Shown: positions 36,867 through 46,135, numbered from the stretch's first letter. The stretch is 64,000 nt of DNA from Cyanobacteria bacterium FACHB-DQ100 (GCA_014695195.1 JACJNW010000011.1:245712-309711), one strand, 5' to 3'. Numbers and translations are program-made. Notes: a model not told the origin generated them from the sequence alone.

Positions 36867-37652
36867 ATGAAAAGAAGCGTGTCTGCACTCATGACTGTAG
36901 GACTGTTAATGCTGAGCACTGCACCTGCATTAACAGCAATTATTCCGATCTCTGGACGTGGCTTAACGGGAACTCGGAGTTTGTCTCGTGGAGTCGCAGT
37001 TCCATCCGGATTAAACAGCTTTAGCTTTAATTTTGAGAATGGAGATCACCATATTAAGGGAATTACGGCATTGCCGAATGATCTCCGAACAACAGTGGGA
37101 TTTATCGACAATGATGGCAATGATCCCTATCAAGTTTCACTCCAGGTTGAAAATGATTTGGGAGCAGGTGCTCGATCGGTGTTTGCTCTGGATAACCGAA
37201 CCTGCAATGGTGGAACCTGCCGAGTCAGGCTGCCTGTTCCTTGTGGCTCTCAAAACACCTTTGTCCTGACTGGATTTTCCTTCCAATTCAAAGATGGCGA
37301 TCATCAGATCAAGAAGGTTGCCATTAAGCGAATTGAGGATGAACTGGAAGTCTCTTTCGGAGATAAAACACCAACCGACCCATATGTTTGGAGCGTTCAG
37401 TATGCGATCGTACCTCGCGCCAATCTAGCCAGTGAGCAAACCATCCGTCGGGCGACGAATGGTTCTGCCAGAGCCGCCCGATTGCCGGGTCGAGCCGTTA
37501 TTCAGGGCTTCAGCTTTGAGTTCACCAGGGACGACCATCATCTGCGCGATTTCAAAGTTGATTTACAGAATAACCAAGTGGCAATCAACTTCCGAGATAA
37601 TAACCTGGATGACCCCGTTAATTGGTCAGTTGACTATGGGGTGCTGCGCTAA
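36867..37652 (+). CDS. Secreted protein with three internal repeats, unknown function
   Basis: 261 aa with a signal peptide (about 1-24, cleavage near APALTA). Three homologous repeats of about 70 residues each carry a (F/S)FxFxxxDHHIxx core: SFNFENGDHHIKGI, SFQFKDGDHQIKKV, SFEFTRDDHHLRDF. Each ends in a beta strand with a DPYxVSxQ-like motif (DPYQVSLQ, DPYVWSVQ, DPVNWSVD). The Asp/His clusters could bind metal. I know no family name. A strong GGAGG ribosome site precedes ATG 36867. Divergent from the sigma factor gene. Confidence 0.7.
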   Translation: MKRSVSALMTVGLLMLSTAPALTAIIPISGRGLTGTRSLSRGVAVPSGLNSFSFNFENGDHHIKGITALPNDLRTTVGFIDNDGNDPYQVSLQVENDLGAGARSVFALDNRTCNGGTCRVRLPVPCGSQNTFVLTGFSFQFKDGDHQIKKVAIKRIEDELEVSFGDKTPTDPYVWSVQYAIVPRANLASEQTIRRATNGSARAARLPGRAVIQGFSFEFTRDDHHLRDFKVDLQNNQVAINFRDNNLDDPVNWSVDYGVLR

Positions 37653-37679
37653 TTCTTATTAGCCCTGGGTTGCATCTTT

Positions 37680-37726
37680 GGGCATTGCAGAATGCCCTCA
37701 TCCTATTTTCTGCAATGCCCATTTTT
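37680..37726 (+). terminator. Terminator between the two secreted-protein genes
   Basis: Perfect 13-bp inverted repeat (GGGCATTGCAGAA, 37680-37692; TTCTGCAATGCCC, 37708-37720) followed by ATTTTT. It shows that the next gene cannot start at the upstream in-frame ATG-like codon at 37670 and needs its own promoter. Confidence 0.85.
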
Positions 37727-37762
37727 GTCTTTCACAACTGCAATCAAACCATCAATACAGCT

Positions 37763-39223
37763 ATGAACATTAAACCCCTAGTCATTGTTCTTCCAACCCT
37801 CATTTCTACCCTTGCTGTTTCTCCTGCGATCGAAGCCGTTTCCTGGACTCGTATTAATGCGCTGCCTAACACAGCACAAAAAATTGCAGCCTGTCCAAAT
37901 GGAATGATGTATGTGCTACACCGAGAGGGTCGTGTCTTAGCAAATCGCAGTAGTGGACGTGGATCAGGCTGGCAACGCATCAATACAGACACTCCAACCG
38001 ATGCCAGTGCCATAACAAACCTTCTCTGTGCTGGTAACAAGCTGCATCTTGTCAAAAACAGTCGGGTCTTTCGGAATGATGGAACGGATGCTGCTCCCCG
38101 TTGGGTATATGCTGGAAATTTTCGCGATCGCACCCCAAGCGCTGCTCCATTTGCTGTCAGTGGAGCCTCTATAGATGCGGGTCGTGTGAGTTTGTCTGAC
38201 TATTTCGCCCTATTTGCGTCTCCTGATGGAACTGCACTAACTAGATCGGCACTAACGTTACAATCCCAGCGACGCATTGGACTTCCCCAAAGTGCGATCG
38301 CCATTGCTGGAGCTGGAGATAGTTTGGCTCGAATCTCTCGCGTTTTTGCTCTAAATACGGATCGAACCCTTTGGCTCAATTCTGGAGCAGGCTGCGATCC
38401 GGCATGGCGGCGCATTGATCGTCCCGTTGCAGCCGAGCAAATTGCTGCCAAAAGCGTAGAGCAGCTTTATGCGCTGAATACCGACAAAACGCTGTGGGAA
38501 GGACAATTGCGTCGAACCGTTAGCACCGTTGGTTTAGGCGATCGCGAGATTAATTCGATTAACGCCGTTGCCTTGCGAGGAACGCGATTCACCCTCGATC
38601 GCAAGCGCGGAACCAATGACATGGAGTTGAGAATTACACCCTCTCGATTCTTGCAAAATGCAGGATTGAACAACTCTACTCAGGAGTTGGGAGGAGTCAT
38701 GGTTCCTGGAATTCTGGGAGCACGTCATGCCGTTTGGATCAGCAATCTCAATTCCAATGATTTACAACTCCGGCTCACCCCCGACGCGATCGTTCTAGAA
38801 ATGGGTTTTGCTCCAGGTGGGAAAATCACTGTAGATACGGCAATTCGGGGCAACTGGGACATTCGCAATGCTAAATTAACCCTGACTTTAGGCATTAACT
38901 ATGATCTCTGTGGTCTTGCTCGGCTGACTCTGAAATCAACTCGATTTGATGCCCGACTCGATGGGGATGTGGTAGGCAGTTTCATTGGCAATTTTGAAAA
39001 TGTCAGAGAGCGGATTGAAGCGGCGATCAACACTAGGGTGCCTGAGTTTCTCAATCAGCCAGAGGTTGCGGGTGCCCTCCGGGGGGCACTGGTTCAAATG
39101 GTTCCCGCACTGCCACCTTCAGCATTCTCAACACCTCGTCCAACAAATCCGCCTCATACCTTAATTGGATGGACAACAGGCATTCGCAACGGACGTTTCA
39201 CCTATACTGTTGAGGGTGACTAG
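37763..39223 (+). CDS. Secreted two-domain protein: propeller-like repeats plus beta-rich C-terminus
   Basis: 486 aa from ATG 37763 with a signal peptide (MNIKPLVIVLPTLISTLAVS). The N-terminal half (about 25-235) has tectonin/propeller-like repeats (SWTRINALPNTAQKIAACPN, WQRINTD, WRRIDRPVAAEQIAAKS, LYALNTDKTLW). The C-terminal half (about 240-486) alternates strands and amphipathic helices (LRLTPDAIVLEMGF, RERIEAAINTRVPEFLNQ), reminiscent of lipid-binding folds, but I cannot assign a family. The longer reading from 37670 crosses a terminator and is rejected. Tandem with the three-repeat secreted gene. Confidence 0.65.
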   Translation: MNIKPLVIVLPTLISTLAVSPAIEAVSWTRINALPNTAQKIAACPNGMMYVLHREGRVLANRSSGRGSGWQRINTDTPTDASAITNLLCAGNKLHLVKNSRVFRNDGTDAAPRWVYAGNFRDRTPSAAPFAVSGASIDAGRVSLSDYFALFASPDGTALTRSALTLQSQRRIGLPQSAIAIAGAGDSLARISRVFALNTDRTLWLNSGAGCDPAWRRIDRPVAAEQIAAKSVEQLYALNTDKTLWEGQLRRTVSTVGLGDREINSINAVALRGTRFTLDRKRGTNDMELRITPSRFLQNAGLNNSTQELGGVMVPGILGARHAVWISNLNSNDLQLRLTPDAIVLEMGFAPGGKITVDTAIRGNWDIRNAKLTLTLGINYDLCGLARLTLKSTRFDARLDGDVVGSFIGNFENVRERIEAAINTRVPEFLNQPEVAGALRGALVQMVPALPPSAFSTPRPTNPPHTLIGWTTGIRNGRFTYTVEGD

Positions 39224-39304
39224 CGCAGGCTGGCGAGAATACCTAACGCTTTAAAACTCAGCTCTCACGACAGCTTCATTACGATCAAAATTGATCAGCA
39301 CCTG

Positions 39305-39322
39305 AAGCGACGAGTCGCTTTT
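39305..39322 (+). terminator. Small hairpin after the secreted-protein gene
   Basis: AAGCGAC-GA-GTCGCTT followed by TTC, between the plus-strand stop at 39223 and the convergent SulP gene. It is short, so weak as a terminator. Confidence 0.4.
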
Positions 39323-39419
39323 CTGTGGAGTCTCTCAAAAACTGTCCGAAGTATTGCGAATTGCATTACTACAATTTGATCGACCGACAAAGCGGTGAGT
39401 TTTGAAAGCGATAGACGAC

Positions 39420-41795
39420 TCAAAACGAGTCCAATAGCTGATTGATTTCTTTCTCGCGATGCTGAAGACGTTCAGCCAACAACCCAACAATAAATCGATG
39501 AATGCTCGCTGCCAGCATCGGATCGGTGTTTTCAAGCTGCTCGAACGATTCTGTCGATAGAAAATATAGCGTGCTGGGTTTGTCTGCAACCACCGATGCC
39601 ATGCGGACTGTCCGGCGATACAGCCCCATTTCTCCGATCGTGTTGCCGATCGTGTAGGTACGAATCCGTTTGTTTTGACCATTGCTCAATTTCAAAACAA
39701 CACTCACTTGTCCCGATGCCACAAAGTAGAGTCCATCAAACGGATCGCCCTGATGGAATAGATATTCATCTTCGGCAACCTGACAAACCTCTAGACACTT
39801 CATCAAGCGATCGACCTGACGCGGATCAGGAAAATCAGCCTTTAGACAAGCGGCGAGTGCGGCATCAGGAGACTGAAACTCCTCTTCGGTCAGCGATTGA
39901 TATTGCTGCAAAATTTGTTGCTCATACCATTCCAATCCTCGATCTAAGTCATCAAAGAGATGGCAAACTTCATGATCTAAACAATCGCCCTGCTCTAATC
40001 GCTGATGCGCCGCAGAAGACAGATGGGTGTAAATCAAGTGAACCTGCTTCTGATGCGCTACCTGCTTCAGTTTGGCAAAGCTAAGAACGGCTGAGGCATC
40101 TAGCCCACTCACCAGCCGAAAATCGAGGATCACATAATGAACAGGCGGTAACTCATGATTGTTAATGCGATCGCGGACTTGATTGAGCAATTTATTTGCC
40201 GTTCCAAAAAAGATCAAGCCCTGCAATTCCACAATGTAAGCTTGCTCACCTTGTTCTTCTAGGATTTCCAACTCTTCAGACGTGCGGAGGACATTGCTGT
40301 GATGATAGGTTCCTGTGCTGATGCGTCGAACCACAGTGAGCCGGCTGTAGTTAATTACAAACAACACGATCGCCGCCCCTAGCCCGACGGCGATCGCTTG
40401 CAAAAAGCCAATGGTCGTCGTCACAATCACAATCAGCACAATGATGGCATAATCGGCACGCGCAAACTTAAACCAAGCTTCGTAGAGCCATTCATTAAAA
40501 AACTCAACTGTAATCAACAGTGGCATCCCAATCAGAATGAATTTCGGGAATAGCGATAACAAGGGCGCTCCACCCAGCATCATTGCGAGGCAAAGGGCTG
40601 CAATAATCCAACCCACCAATCGCCCTCGCGCCCCCACTTGGTAGGACAACGCATTCTCTCCAGCGCTGGCAAATCCACCGACTCCACCACCAATCCCTGC
40701 AACTAAGAACGCCACTCCCGATGCTTTCAATTCCTGATTCAGATCGAGATCGCGGGAAGCCACAAGCTCAACACCATTAGAATGCAGCAACAATGCGATC
40801 GCGGAGATCAGCCAAAGTGCCGCTAAGGTTGGAATTTGCTGAGCAATCACGCTCCAATTTGCTTGCTGGACTGCGGCAAGACTGGCAAAGTGATACAGTC
40901 CACCTGCGGGAACACTGCCCAAAATCCAACCCCGTTGGCTGGCATCCGCGATCGAAGTTCCGGTGAGCGCTAGAGCAGCGTAAAACAGCGCGATCGAGCC
41001 AAGAATAATACCTGGATAAACGAAACTACTATTAATTCGTTGGGGTAACACAAACATTGCCGCCGCAAATAAGGCAGCCGGAAGCCATTGCAGTAAAACA
41101 TTCACCTGAAAGAAAGCAGCCAGAGAAAAAGGCTGTAAATCCAGCCCTGAAACCGACTGAAACGCTGCCACAAACAACAATGCTCCAATGCCTGCCAGAA
41201 AGCCTCCCACCACCGGATAGGGAATGTATCGCACGAAACTTCCCAAGCGAAACCAACCCAATCCCAGGAAAATGATGCCTGTGATCAGGCTATTCACCGC
41301 AAAGGTGGCAACAACGGTCATTAGCTTTTGCTCGATTGGGGCATCCGGCATTGCTGCCACAATTTGCTTCGCAATCAAGCTGAAAATCGGAACTGTGACT
41401 TCTGCGATCGTCGCCACGATCGCAGGGTATGAACTGAGCGCAGTCACAACCGTACTAATAATGACCGAGCTAAAGAGCAACAGCCCGATTCCAAAGGGCA
41501 TAAACGGTGCGAGATCGCCTGAGAAAATCAGAGCGCCAAACGATACAGCACTCGTGACGGTGAGCAGACCCATAATTGCGCCTGCAATGCTATTGGAGAC
41601 GATCGGGCTTGTCCCTAAGTTAGACTTTGCGATAAGAGTCACTGTAATTAGAAGATGAATATAGAAAAATAATGTCTGGATGTGCTTATCGTATAGAACT
41701 CCATTCAACTTTAGGGAATCAAACGCCAAATTTCCTGCCTCAGAAGTAAGTTGAAGCAATTTACAATCAGTCTTTTGGCATAAGACAGGGCACAT
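39420..41795 (-). CDS. SulP family anion transporter with STAS and cyclic-nucleotide-binding domains
   Basis: Up to 791 aa. A SulP/SLC26 membrane core (about 60-440) is followed by a STAS domain (about 480-600, HYVILDFRLVSGLDASAVLS) and a C-terminal cNMP-binding domain (about 640-780: EYLFHQGDPFDGLYFVASGQ, GNTIGEMGLYRRTVRMASVV). SulP proteins carry sulfate, bicarbonate or other anions, and the cNMP domain suggests gating by cAMP or a related nucleotide. In STAS the usual DSS/DTS phospho-switch reads DAS. The first about 55 residues do not look like family sequence, so the true start may be a later GTG/TTG; homology begins near NSIAGAIMGLLTVTSAVSFG. Confidence 0.85.
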   Translation of the reverse strand: MCPVLCQKTDCKLLQLTSEAGNLAFDSLKLNGVLYDKHIQTLFFYIHLLITVTLIAKSNLGTSPIVSNSIAGAIMGLLTVTSAVSFGALIFSGDLAPFMPFGIGLLLFSSVIISTVVTALSSYPAIVATIAEVTVPIFSLIAKQIVAAMPDAPIEQKLMTVVATFAVNSLITGIIFLGLGWFRLGSFVRYIPYPVVGGFLAGIGALLFVAAFQSVSGLDLQPFSLAAFFQVNVLLQWLPAALFAAAMFVLPQRINSSFVYPGIILGSIALFYAALALTGTSIADASQRGWILGSVPAGGLYHFASLAAVQQANWSVIAQQIPTLAALWLISAIALLLHSNGVELVASRDLDLNQELKASGVAFLVAGIGGGVGGFASAGENALSYQVGARGRLVGWIIAALCLAMMLGGAPLLSLFPKFILIGMPLLITVEFFNEWLYEAWFKFARADYAIIVLIVIVTTTIGFLQAIAVGLGAAIVLFVINYSRLTVVRRISTGTYHHSNVLRTSEELEILEEQGEQAYIVELQGLIFFGTANKLLNQVRDRINNHELPPVHYVILDFRLVSGLDASAVLSFAKLKQVAHQKQVHLIYTHLSSAAHQRLEQGDCLDHEVCHLFDDLDRGLEWYEQQILQQYQSLTEEEFQSPDAALAACLKADFPDPRQVDRLMKCLEVCQVAEDEYLFHQGDPFDGLYFVASGQVSVVLKLSNGQNKRIRTYTIGNTIGEMGLYRRTVRMASVVADKPSTLYFLSTESFEQLENTDPMLAASIHRFIVGLLAERLQHREKEINQLLDSF

Positions 41796-42187
41796 AATTG
41801 ACTGTTGAAGTGCTGTGCTATACCAAGTTGATTTGTGGACGCGACAGATCCTCGCCCCCTAAATCCCATTCTGCGGGAACTTTGAGTGTGGTCTGTTGTG
41901 TTCTATGTTTAATTCGGCATTACCTCAGTTCAGATTTATACCTGCTCTAACGCTCTAATATAGTGACCGTCTAGGCGGGGTTAGTGCAGGTGCGGAAGGA
42001 TTAGCAGAATGAATTAAGTCACCTCTGTCGAAAGATGTTTATTGTCTAAACGCTATTAATCTTGAGATGTTCTGCCCTTGATCAAGGGTCATAGTTCTTA
42101 CTGCATTGATTCAGTGTCGAGTAGATGCGGCTTGCTCTGTATCACCACATTCAATCTCAGGGAAAAACCATAAAAGTAGAAACGTCT
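41796..42187. other. Intergenic region between divergent SulP and AI-2E genes
   Basis: About 390 bp with no convincing gene. It holds the degenerate repeat at 41848-41886 (next entry) and presumably both promoters. An upstream in-frame start for the transporter at 42125 falls in it. Confidence 0.5.
41848..41886. repeat. Degenerate cyanobacterial interspersed repeat
   Basis: The stretch CGCCCCCTAAATCCCATT followed by CTGCGGGAACTTTGA resembles a dispersed MITE-like repeat I remember from many cyanobacteria, whose intact form pairs AAATCCCCCA with a GGGGGACTTT arm. Here the palindrome is eroded. The call rests on memory of the repeat; only one copy is in the window. Confidence 0.35.
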
Positions 42188-43285
42188 ATGTTTAGCTTGT
42201 TTAACCGCTTTCCGGCTCAATTAACTCAGTGGATACTGGCTGGATTACTCGTACCGATCGTAGCCCTCAACGTATGGCTACTCTTCAAAGCGGTTCACTT
42301 GGCTCAACCTCTGGTTTCAATTCTTGTTTCAGCAGCATTACTGGCGTTTCTTCTCAATTATCCGGTACAACTAATTCAGAAATGGGGACTCGATCGCAAG
42401 TATGCGGTTACCAGTGTGGTGGTCATGTTCTTTGGCTTGCTCATCGGCGCAAGTATTACCATCCTGCCTCAATCGTCTGAAGAACTTGGCGAATTCATCA
42501 GCGCATTGCCGACTCGGATACAATCCACTCAGCTAAAGCTTCAGATTCTGCAAGATTGGGCAATGCAGCATCATATTCCAATTCGGCTCAATCAGTGGAC
42601 AGCTCAGTTTACTGATGGCTTACCCGATCGCATACACACGCTCGGAAATAATGCCGTTAATCTAATCTTTAGTGCGTTGGGCAGTGCGTCTAACTTAGCC
42701 TTAACAGGAATTTTCACCGTCTATCTTTTATTTGACGGATCGCAACTTTGGAACGGAATTGCTCAACGATTACCGAGTCAAAAAATTGCGCAAATTCAGC
42801 GCTCGCTCCAGCAGCACTTTGAGGACTATTTCACCGGACAGGCAATTATGGCGATCGTGTCTATTGTTGCACTGACGGTCGTTTTCTTGATCCTCAGAAT
42901 CCCGTTTCCATTGCTGCTCGGATTGTTCATCGGCACATTATCGATTTTTCCCTTTGGTGCTACGCTGGCAAGCTTCATCAGTGCATTGCTCATCGCAGCC
43001 GATGATCCAGGTTTAGGGCTTTGGCTACTCGGATCGTCGATCGTGACGAATCAAGCGATTGATCAATTGATTACACCCCGCTTGATGGGAAAGCTGGTTG
43101 GGCTAAGACCATTTTGGATATTGCTTGCCTTACTGGTTGGAGCGAAGCTAGGTGGATTGATTGGAGTCATAATAGCGGTGCCGATCGCAAGCTGTCTGAA
43201 AGATATCCTTCAGGGATTTCCGAGTTCTGTCTCCTCGTCTGACGCTCTTCCTGCTGCTCCTGTCCCTTCAGAAATACATAGCTGA
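42188..43285 (+). CDS. AI-2E family transporter
   Basis: About 365 aa from ATG 42188 (MFSLFNRFPAQ); an upstream ATG at 42125 would add 21 residues. The family layout is visible: two N-terminal helices, a soluble insert (about 90-150), a short helix pair, then four C-terminal helices with the conserved DQLITPRLMGKLVGLRPFWI stretch and GLIGVIIAVPIAS. Members export small molecules or act as Na+/H+ antiporters; the substrate here is unknown. Confidence 0.85.
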   Translation: MFSLFNRFPAQLTQWILAGLLVPIVALNVWLLFKAVHLAQPLVSILVSAALLAFLLNYPVQLIQKWGLDRKYAVTSVVVMFFGLLIGASITILPQSSEELGEFISALPTRIQSTQLKLQILQDWAMQHHIPIRLNQWTAQFTDGLPDRIHTLGNNAVNLIFSALGSASNLALTGIFTVYLLFDGSQLWNGIAQRLPSQKIAQIQRSLQQHFEDYFTGQAIMAIVSIVALTVVFLILRIPFPLLLGLFIGTLSIFPFGATLASFISALLIAADDPGLGLWLLGSSIVTNQAIDQLITPRLMGKLVGLRPFWILLALLVGAKLGGLIGVIIAVPIASCLKDILQGFPSSVSSSDALPAAPVPSEIHS

Positions 43286-43355
43286 TTGTGCTTGCGATCG
43301 CTGAGTATCTTAAAGAAGTGGCGCGTTATCAGGCTTGCCTGTGGAGGATTAAGGG

Positions 43356-44264
43356 ATGCTACCTGAGTTTTTGCCTGCGTCAGCGAGTGCGATCGAGGAT
43401 GCGGATGCGATCGCTCTGCTGCAACAACTCCAGCGTCGATCAATTCAAACTTCACTAGAGTCAGAAACAATAGAGATTGCAACGGCTTATGTTTATGCAG
43501 CGTGTGAGCAATCAACAACCCCGATCGTTTTGCTTCCCGGATTTGATAGTTCACTACTAGAGTTCCGACGATTGTTCCCGCATCTTGCGGCTCAATATTC
43601 CACCTGGACGATCGATCTGATTGGATTTGGGTTTACAAGCGCGATTCTAACCATTTCTATCTGTCCTCAGACTATCCGGAAGCATCTGTTGAGCCTGGTT
43701 CAAACTTGGATTGCTCAACCTGTGATTTTAGTGGGTGCATCATTGGGGGGTGCAGTGGCGATCGATTTTGCGCTGCATCATCCGAACTGGGTGCAATCTC
43801 TCGTGTTGATTGATAGCGTTGGGTTTTCTGGCGATTTCCCGATCGGGCAGTGGATGCCCCGCTCCGTGCTGGAATTCGGAGCAGATTGGCTACACTTCCG
43901 CAAACAAGCTGCTCTAAGTGCTGCATTAGCAATCCCAGGAATGGATTTAACGCTGATTGATGCGCTTCGCTGTTCACTGCTGCATCAAGCTATGCCCGGA
44001 TGGAAGGAAGCGATCGTCTCTTTTAGCCAAAGTGGAGGTTATACTAACTTAGACACTCAACTTGGGAAGATCCAACATCCGACTCTAATCCTTTGGGGAA
44101 CCTCGGATGATGTGCTAGGCACAAAGGATGCAACCCGATTTCAGGAAGCGATTTCAAACAGCGAATTGATTTGGATTGAAAAGGCGGGTCATGTGCCGCA
44201 TTTTGATCAATCTGAGGCAGTTGCAGCCCATCTATCAAGGTTTGTGCATCAAGTCGGAAACTGA
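43356..44264 (+). CDS. Alpha/beta hydrolase
   Basis: 302 aa. The nucleophile elbow GASLGG places Ser129, and the catalytic His279 lies in GHVPHFDQ, with the acid expected in the preceding GTSDDVLG loop. The oxyanion strand reads IVLLPGFDSS. There is no signal peptide. The substrate is unknown; the size and lid fit esterase or C-C hydrolase-like members. It starts 70 bp after the AI-2E gene and may be co-transcribed. Confidence 0.85.
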   Translation: MLPEFLPASASAIEDADAIALLQQLQRRSIQTSLESETIEIATAYVYAACEQSTTPIVLLPGFDSSLLEFRRLFPHLAAQYSTWTIDLIGFGFTSAILTISICPQTIRKHLLSLVQTWIAQPVILVGASLGGAVAIDFALHHPNWVQSLVLIDSVGFSGDFPIGQWMPRSVLEFGADWLHFRKQAALSAALAIPGMDLTLIDALRCSLLHQAMPGWKEAIVSFSQSGGYTNLDTQLGKIQHPTLILWGTSDDVLGTKDATRFQEAISNSELIWIEKAGHVPHFDQSEAVAAHLSRFVHQVGN

Positions 44265-44342
44265 TCGTTTAAGAGAGTCATCAGTAGAATAAAGAAGTAA
44301 GAATTCGTTGATTAAATCCGTCCATCAAAATTCTCTTCGTCT

Positions 44343-44705
44343 ATGAAACTCTGGTATCTCACTATTACAACCCCTTTGATTACAACTCTTCTTTTTTCTG
44401 GCATGAGAGCGATCGCGCAGTTGCCTTCCACTCCTGTTCAAACATCCCCTACTTCCGGTTGTCTCTTTGGCTATCCAGACCGTACTTATCAAGGGGAGCG
44501 TCCGATCACGCGCAATGAATTTGCGGCAGGACTGAATGCGTGTTTGCAGCAAGTAGATCAGTCGATTCGCTGCAATCGGCAAGAGTTTGCCACAAGAGCG
44601 GAGTTTGAACGTCTGCTTCAACGGCAAAGAGAGTTAAACGAACAATTGCGCCAAACAAGCGATCGTGTCGATACGCTCTCAAATCCACCTGCCTCGTCGA
44701 AGTAA
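44343..44705 (+). CDS. Small exported SLH-motif protein
   Basis: 120 aa. Signal peptide (about 1-25), then one S-layer-homology-like motif (CLFGYPDRTYQGERPITRNE then FAAGLNACLQQVDQ) of the type seen at the N-terminus of cyanobacterial outer-membrane porins. It ends in a short coiled coil (EFERLLQRQRELNEQLRQTS). The porin barrel is absent. It could tether to peptidoglycan through the SLH motif, or be a truncated porin relic; the tidy ending favours a genuine small protein. Confidence 0.7.
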   Translation: MKLWYLTITTPLITTLLFSGMRAIAQLPSTPVQTSPTSGCLFGYPDRTYQGERPITRNEFAAGLNACLQQVDQSIRCNRQEFATRAEFERLLQRQRELNEQLRQTSDRVDTLSNPPASSK

Positions 44706-44732
44706 ATGTAGTTTTATTCCTCTAAACTCTCG

Positions 44733-44761
44733 AATCTTACAGCTAACAAAGCTGTAAGATT
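44733..44761. terminator. Hairpin between convergent genes
   Basis: Perfect 12-bp inverted repeat, AATCTTACAGCT / AGCTGTAAGATT, loop AACAA. It covers the last bases of the minus-strand gene's stop codon. No strong T-run on either side, so termination is likely but not certain. Confidence 0.6.
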
Positions 44762-45026
44762 ACTTCGATTTTCGCTTTGACTTTGGGGCAGTTCGATGTG
44801 CGCCAAAATATTTTTCGCTGCGATATCTCAGCCAAACTCGTAGGGCTTCCGGGATTTGGTCTTTCTGTTCTTTAGTCAGCGTGTTGTAGAGAGCGAGTGC
44901 TTTTTCTCGTTCTCCGCGACAGGCAGCATTGTTGTGAGCATCCCAGTAGCTACGAGCCACTCGAATCCGCCGACAGACTTCCTTAATTAGCGCCGCTCCG
45001 GTTAGCGGTTCGTCTTGCTTTGCCAT
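44760..45026 (-). CDS. Small conserved basic protein, unknown function
   Basis: 88 aa, mostly helical (LIKEVCRRIRVARSYWDAHN, REKALALYNTLTKEQKDQIP, LRVWLRYRSEKYFG) with a Lys/Arg-rich tail (RTAPKSKRKSK) that could touch nucleic acid. No family recognised. Its stop codon lies inside the hairpin shared with the convergent gene. Confidence 0.6.
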   Translation of the reverse strand: MAKQDEPLTGAALIKEVCRRIRVARSYWDAHNNAACRGEREKALALYNTLTKEQKDQIPEALRVWLRYRSEKYFGAHRTAPKSKRKSK

Positions 45027-45277
45027 GCGTTAATCTCAATCTCACTTTATTCTAACTAACCTCGCGGATGCGATGAATCGCTGGTCTGCCACATTCGTCA
45101 AATAGTATGAGATCAATACCCAATTGCGATCGCTTCAGAGCCATGCTGTAGCGTGATTTTTCCCTCGGTGTCCGGCAAAACAGAAAATGCTGTCAATTTC
45201 AGTTCGTATGATATATTGCTTCACGGTGGATGAGGATTCTACTACAGAAGACCTAAGTACGATCTACGATAAGCAAG

Positions 45278-46135
45278 ATGAAAAAAGCCGACAAGACAGC
45301 CCCCAACCGAGCTTACACCGTCCTAAAAAGCACCGCCGTTGTTGTCGGTATCAGCGTCGGGTTCTGGAGCCGACCAGCAGCGACTGTTGCCCAAACCCCT
45401 CAACCGATCGTTTCTGAATCCAGGTTTTGCCGCAGCGATTTAGCGTCGAAAATCGATCGCATTGTTCAACAACCCAAATTTCGCACTGCACAATGGGGCA
45501 TTCTGATTAAACCGATCGAAACCTCGACAATCCTTTATCAACGCAATTCTAATCGTGCCCTGATTCCCGCATCAAACGTCAAGCTTCTGACCACTGCTGC
45601 CGCCCTGCAAGTTGCAGATCAAAAGCCGCGATCGCTCCCAACTGTAAAGAACTGGCTGATTGCCGTGAACCGTTACAGCGATAACTATAAAGCGGATGCG
45701 CTGCGTCGTCGAATTGGAGGTCAACCGGCGATCCGGTCGGCGCTCGAAGCCTTGGGTGTTCAAGCGAATAGTTATGCACAGGTGGATGGTTCGGGACTCT
45801 CTCGCAGTAATCGAGCGACACCCGCTGCACTGGTGTCTGTGTTAGAAGCAATGTTCAGCGATCGTCAGAGCGAATTGTTTTACCGATCGCTAGCGATTGC
45901 CGGAGTGAATGGAACATTGCGAAGCCGATTCCGCAATACGCCCGTTCAAGGCAATCTTTATGGTAAAACGGGAACCCTACGCGGCGTAAGAGCGCTGTCT
46001 GGATATTTAGACAATCCCAACTATGGCACGATCGCGTTTAGCATCGTGGTGAATCAACCGGGACAGTCTGGGCAAGCGTTAGCGCAAGCGATCGATCAAA
46101 TCGTGGTGCAAACTGCTAAGGTCGATCGCTGCTAA
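45278..46135 (+). CDS. Compact D-Ala-D-Ala carboxypeptidase-like protein (peptidase S13 / PBP4 type)
   Basis: 285 aa, exported (signal region about 10-40). All three penicillin-binding motifs are present: SNVK (Ser99, Lys102), SDN (134-136) and KTG (230-232). In E. coli PBP4 a roughly 240-residue insertion separates SxxK from SxN; here only about 32 residues do, so the extra domains II and III are gone. It would trim peptidoglycan side chains. DGSGLSRSN is the S13 signature after SxN. It is convergent with the oligopeptidase gene. Confidence 0.82.
   Translation: MKKADKTAPNRAYTVLKSTAVVVGISVGFWSRPAATVAQTPQPIVSESRFCRSDLASKIDRIVQQPKFRTAQWGILIKPIETSTILYQRNSNRALIPASNVKLLTTAAALQVADQKPRSLPTVKNWLIAVNRYSDNYKADALRRRIGGQPAIRSALEALGVQANSYAQVDGSGLSRSNRATPAALVSVLEAMFSDRQSELFYRSLAIAGVNGTLRSRFRNTPVQGNLYGKTGTLRGVRALSGYLDNPNYGTIAFSIVVNQPGQSGQALAQAIDQIVVQTAKVDRC

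Noticed and set aside
37670..37762. N-terminal extension of the second secreted protein
   Set aside because: It would be encoded across a strong terminator hairpin, and ATG 37763 gives a proper signal peptide.
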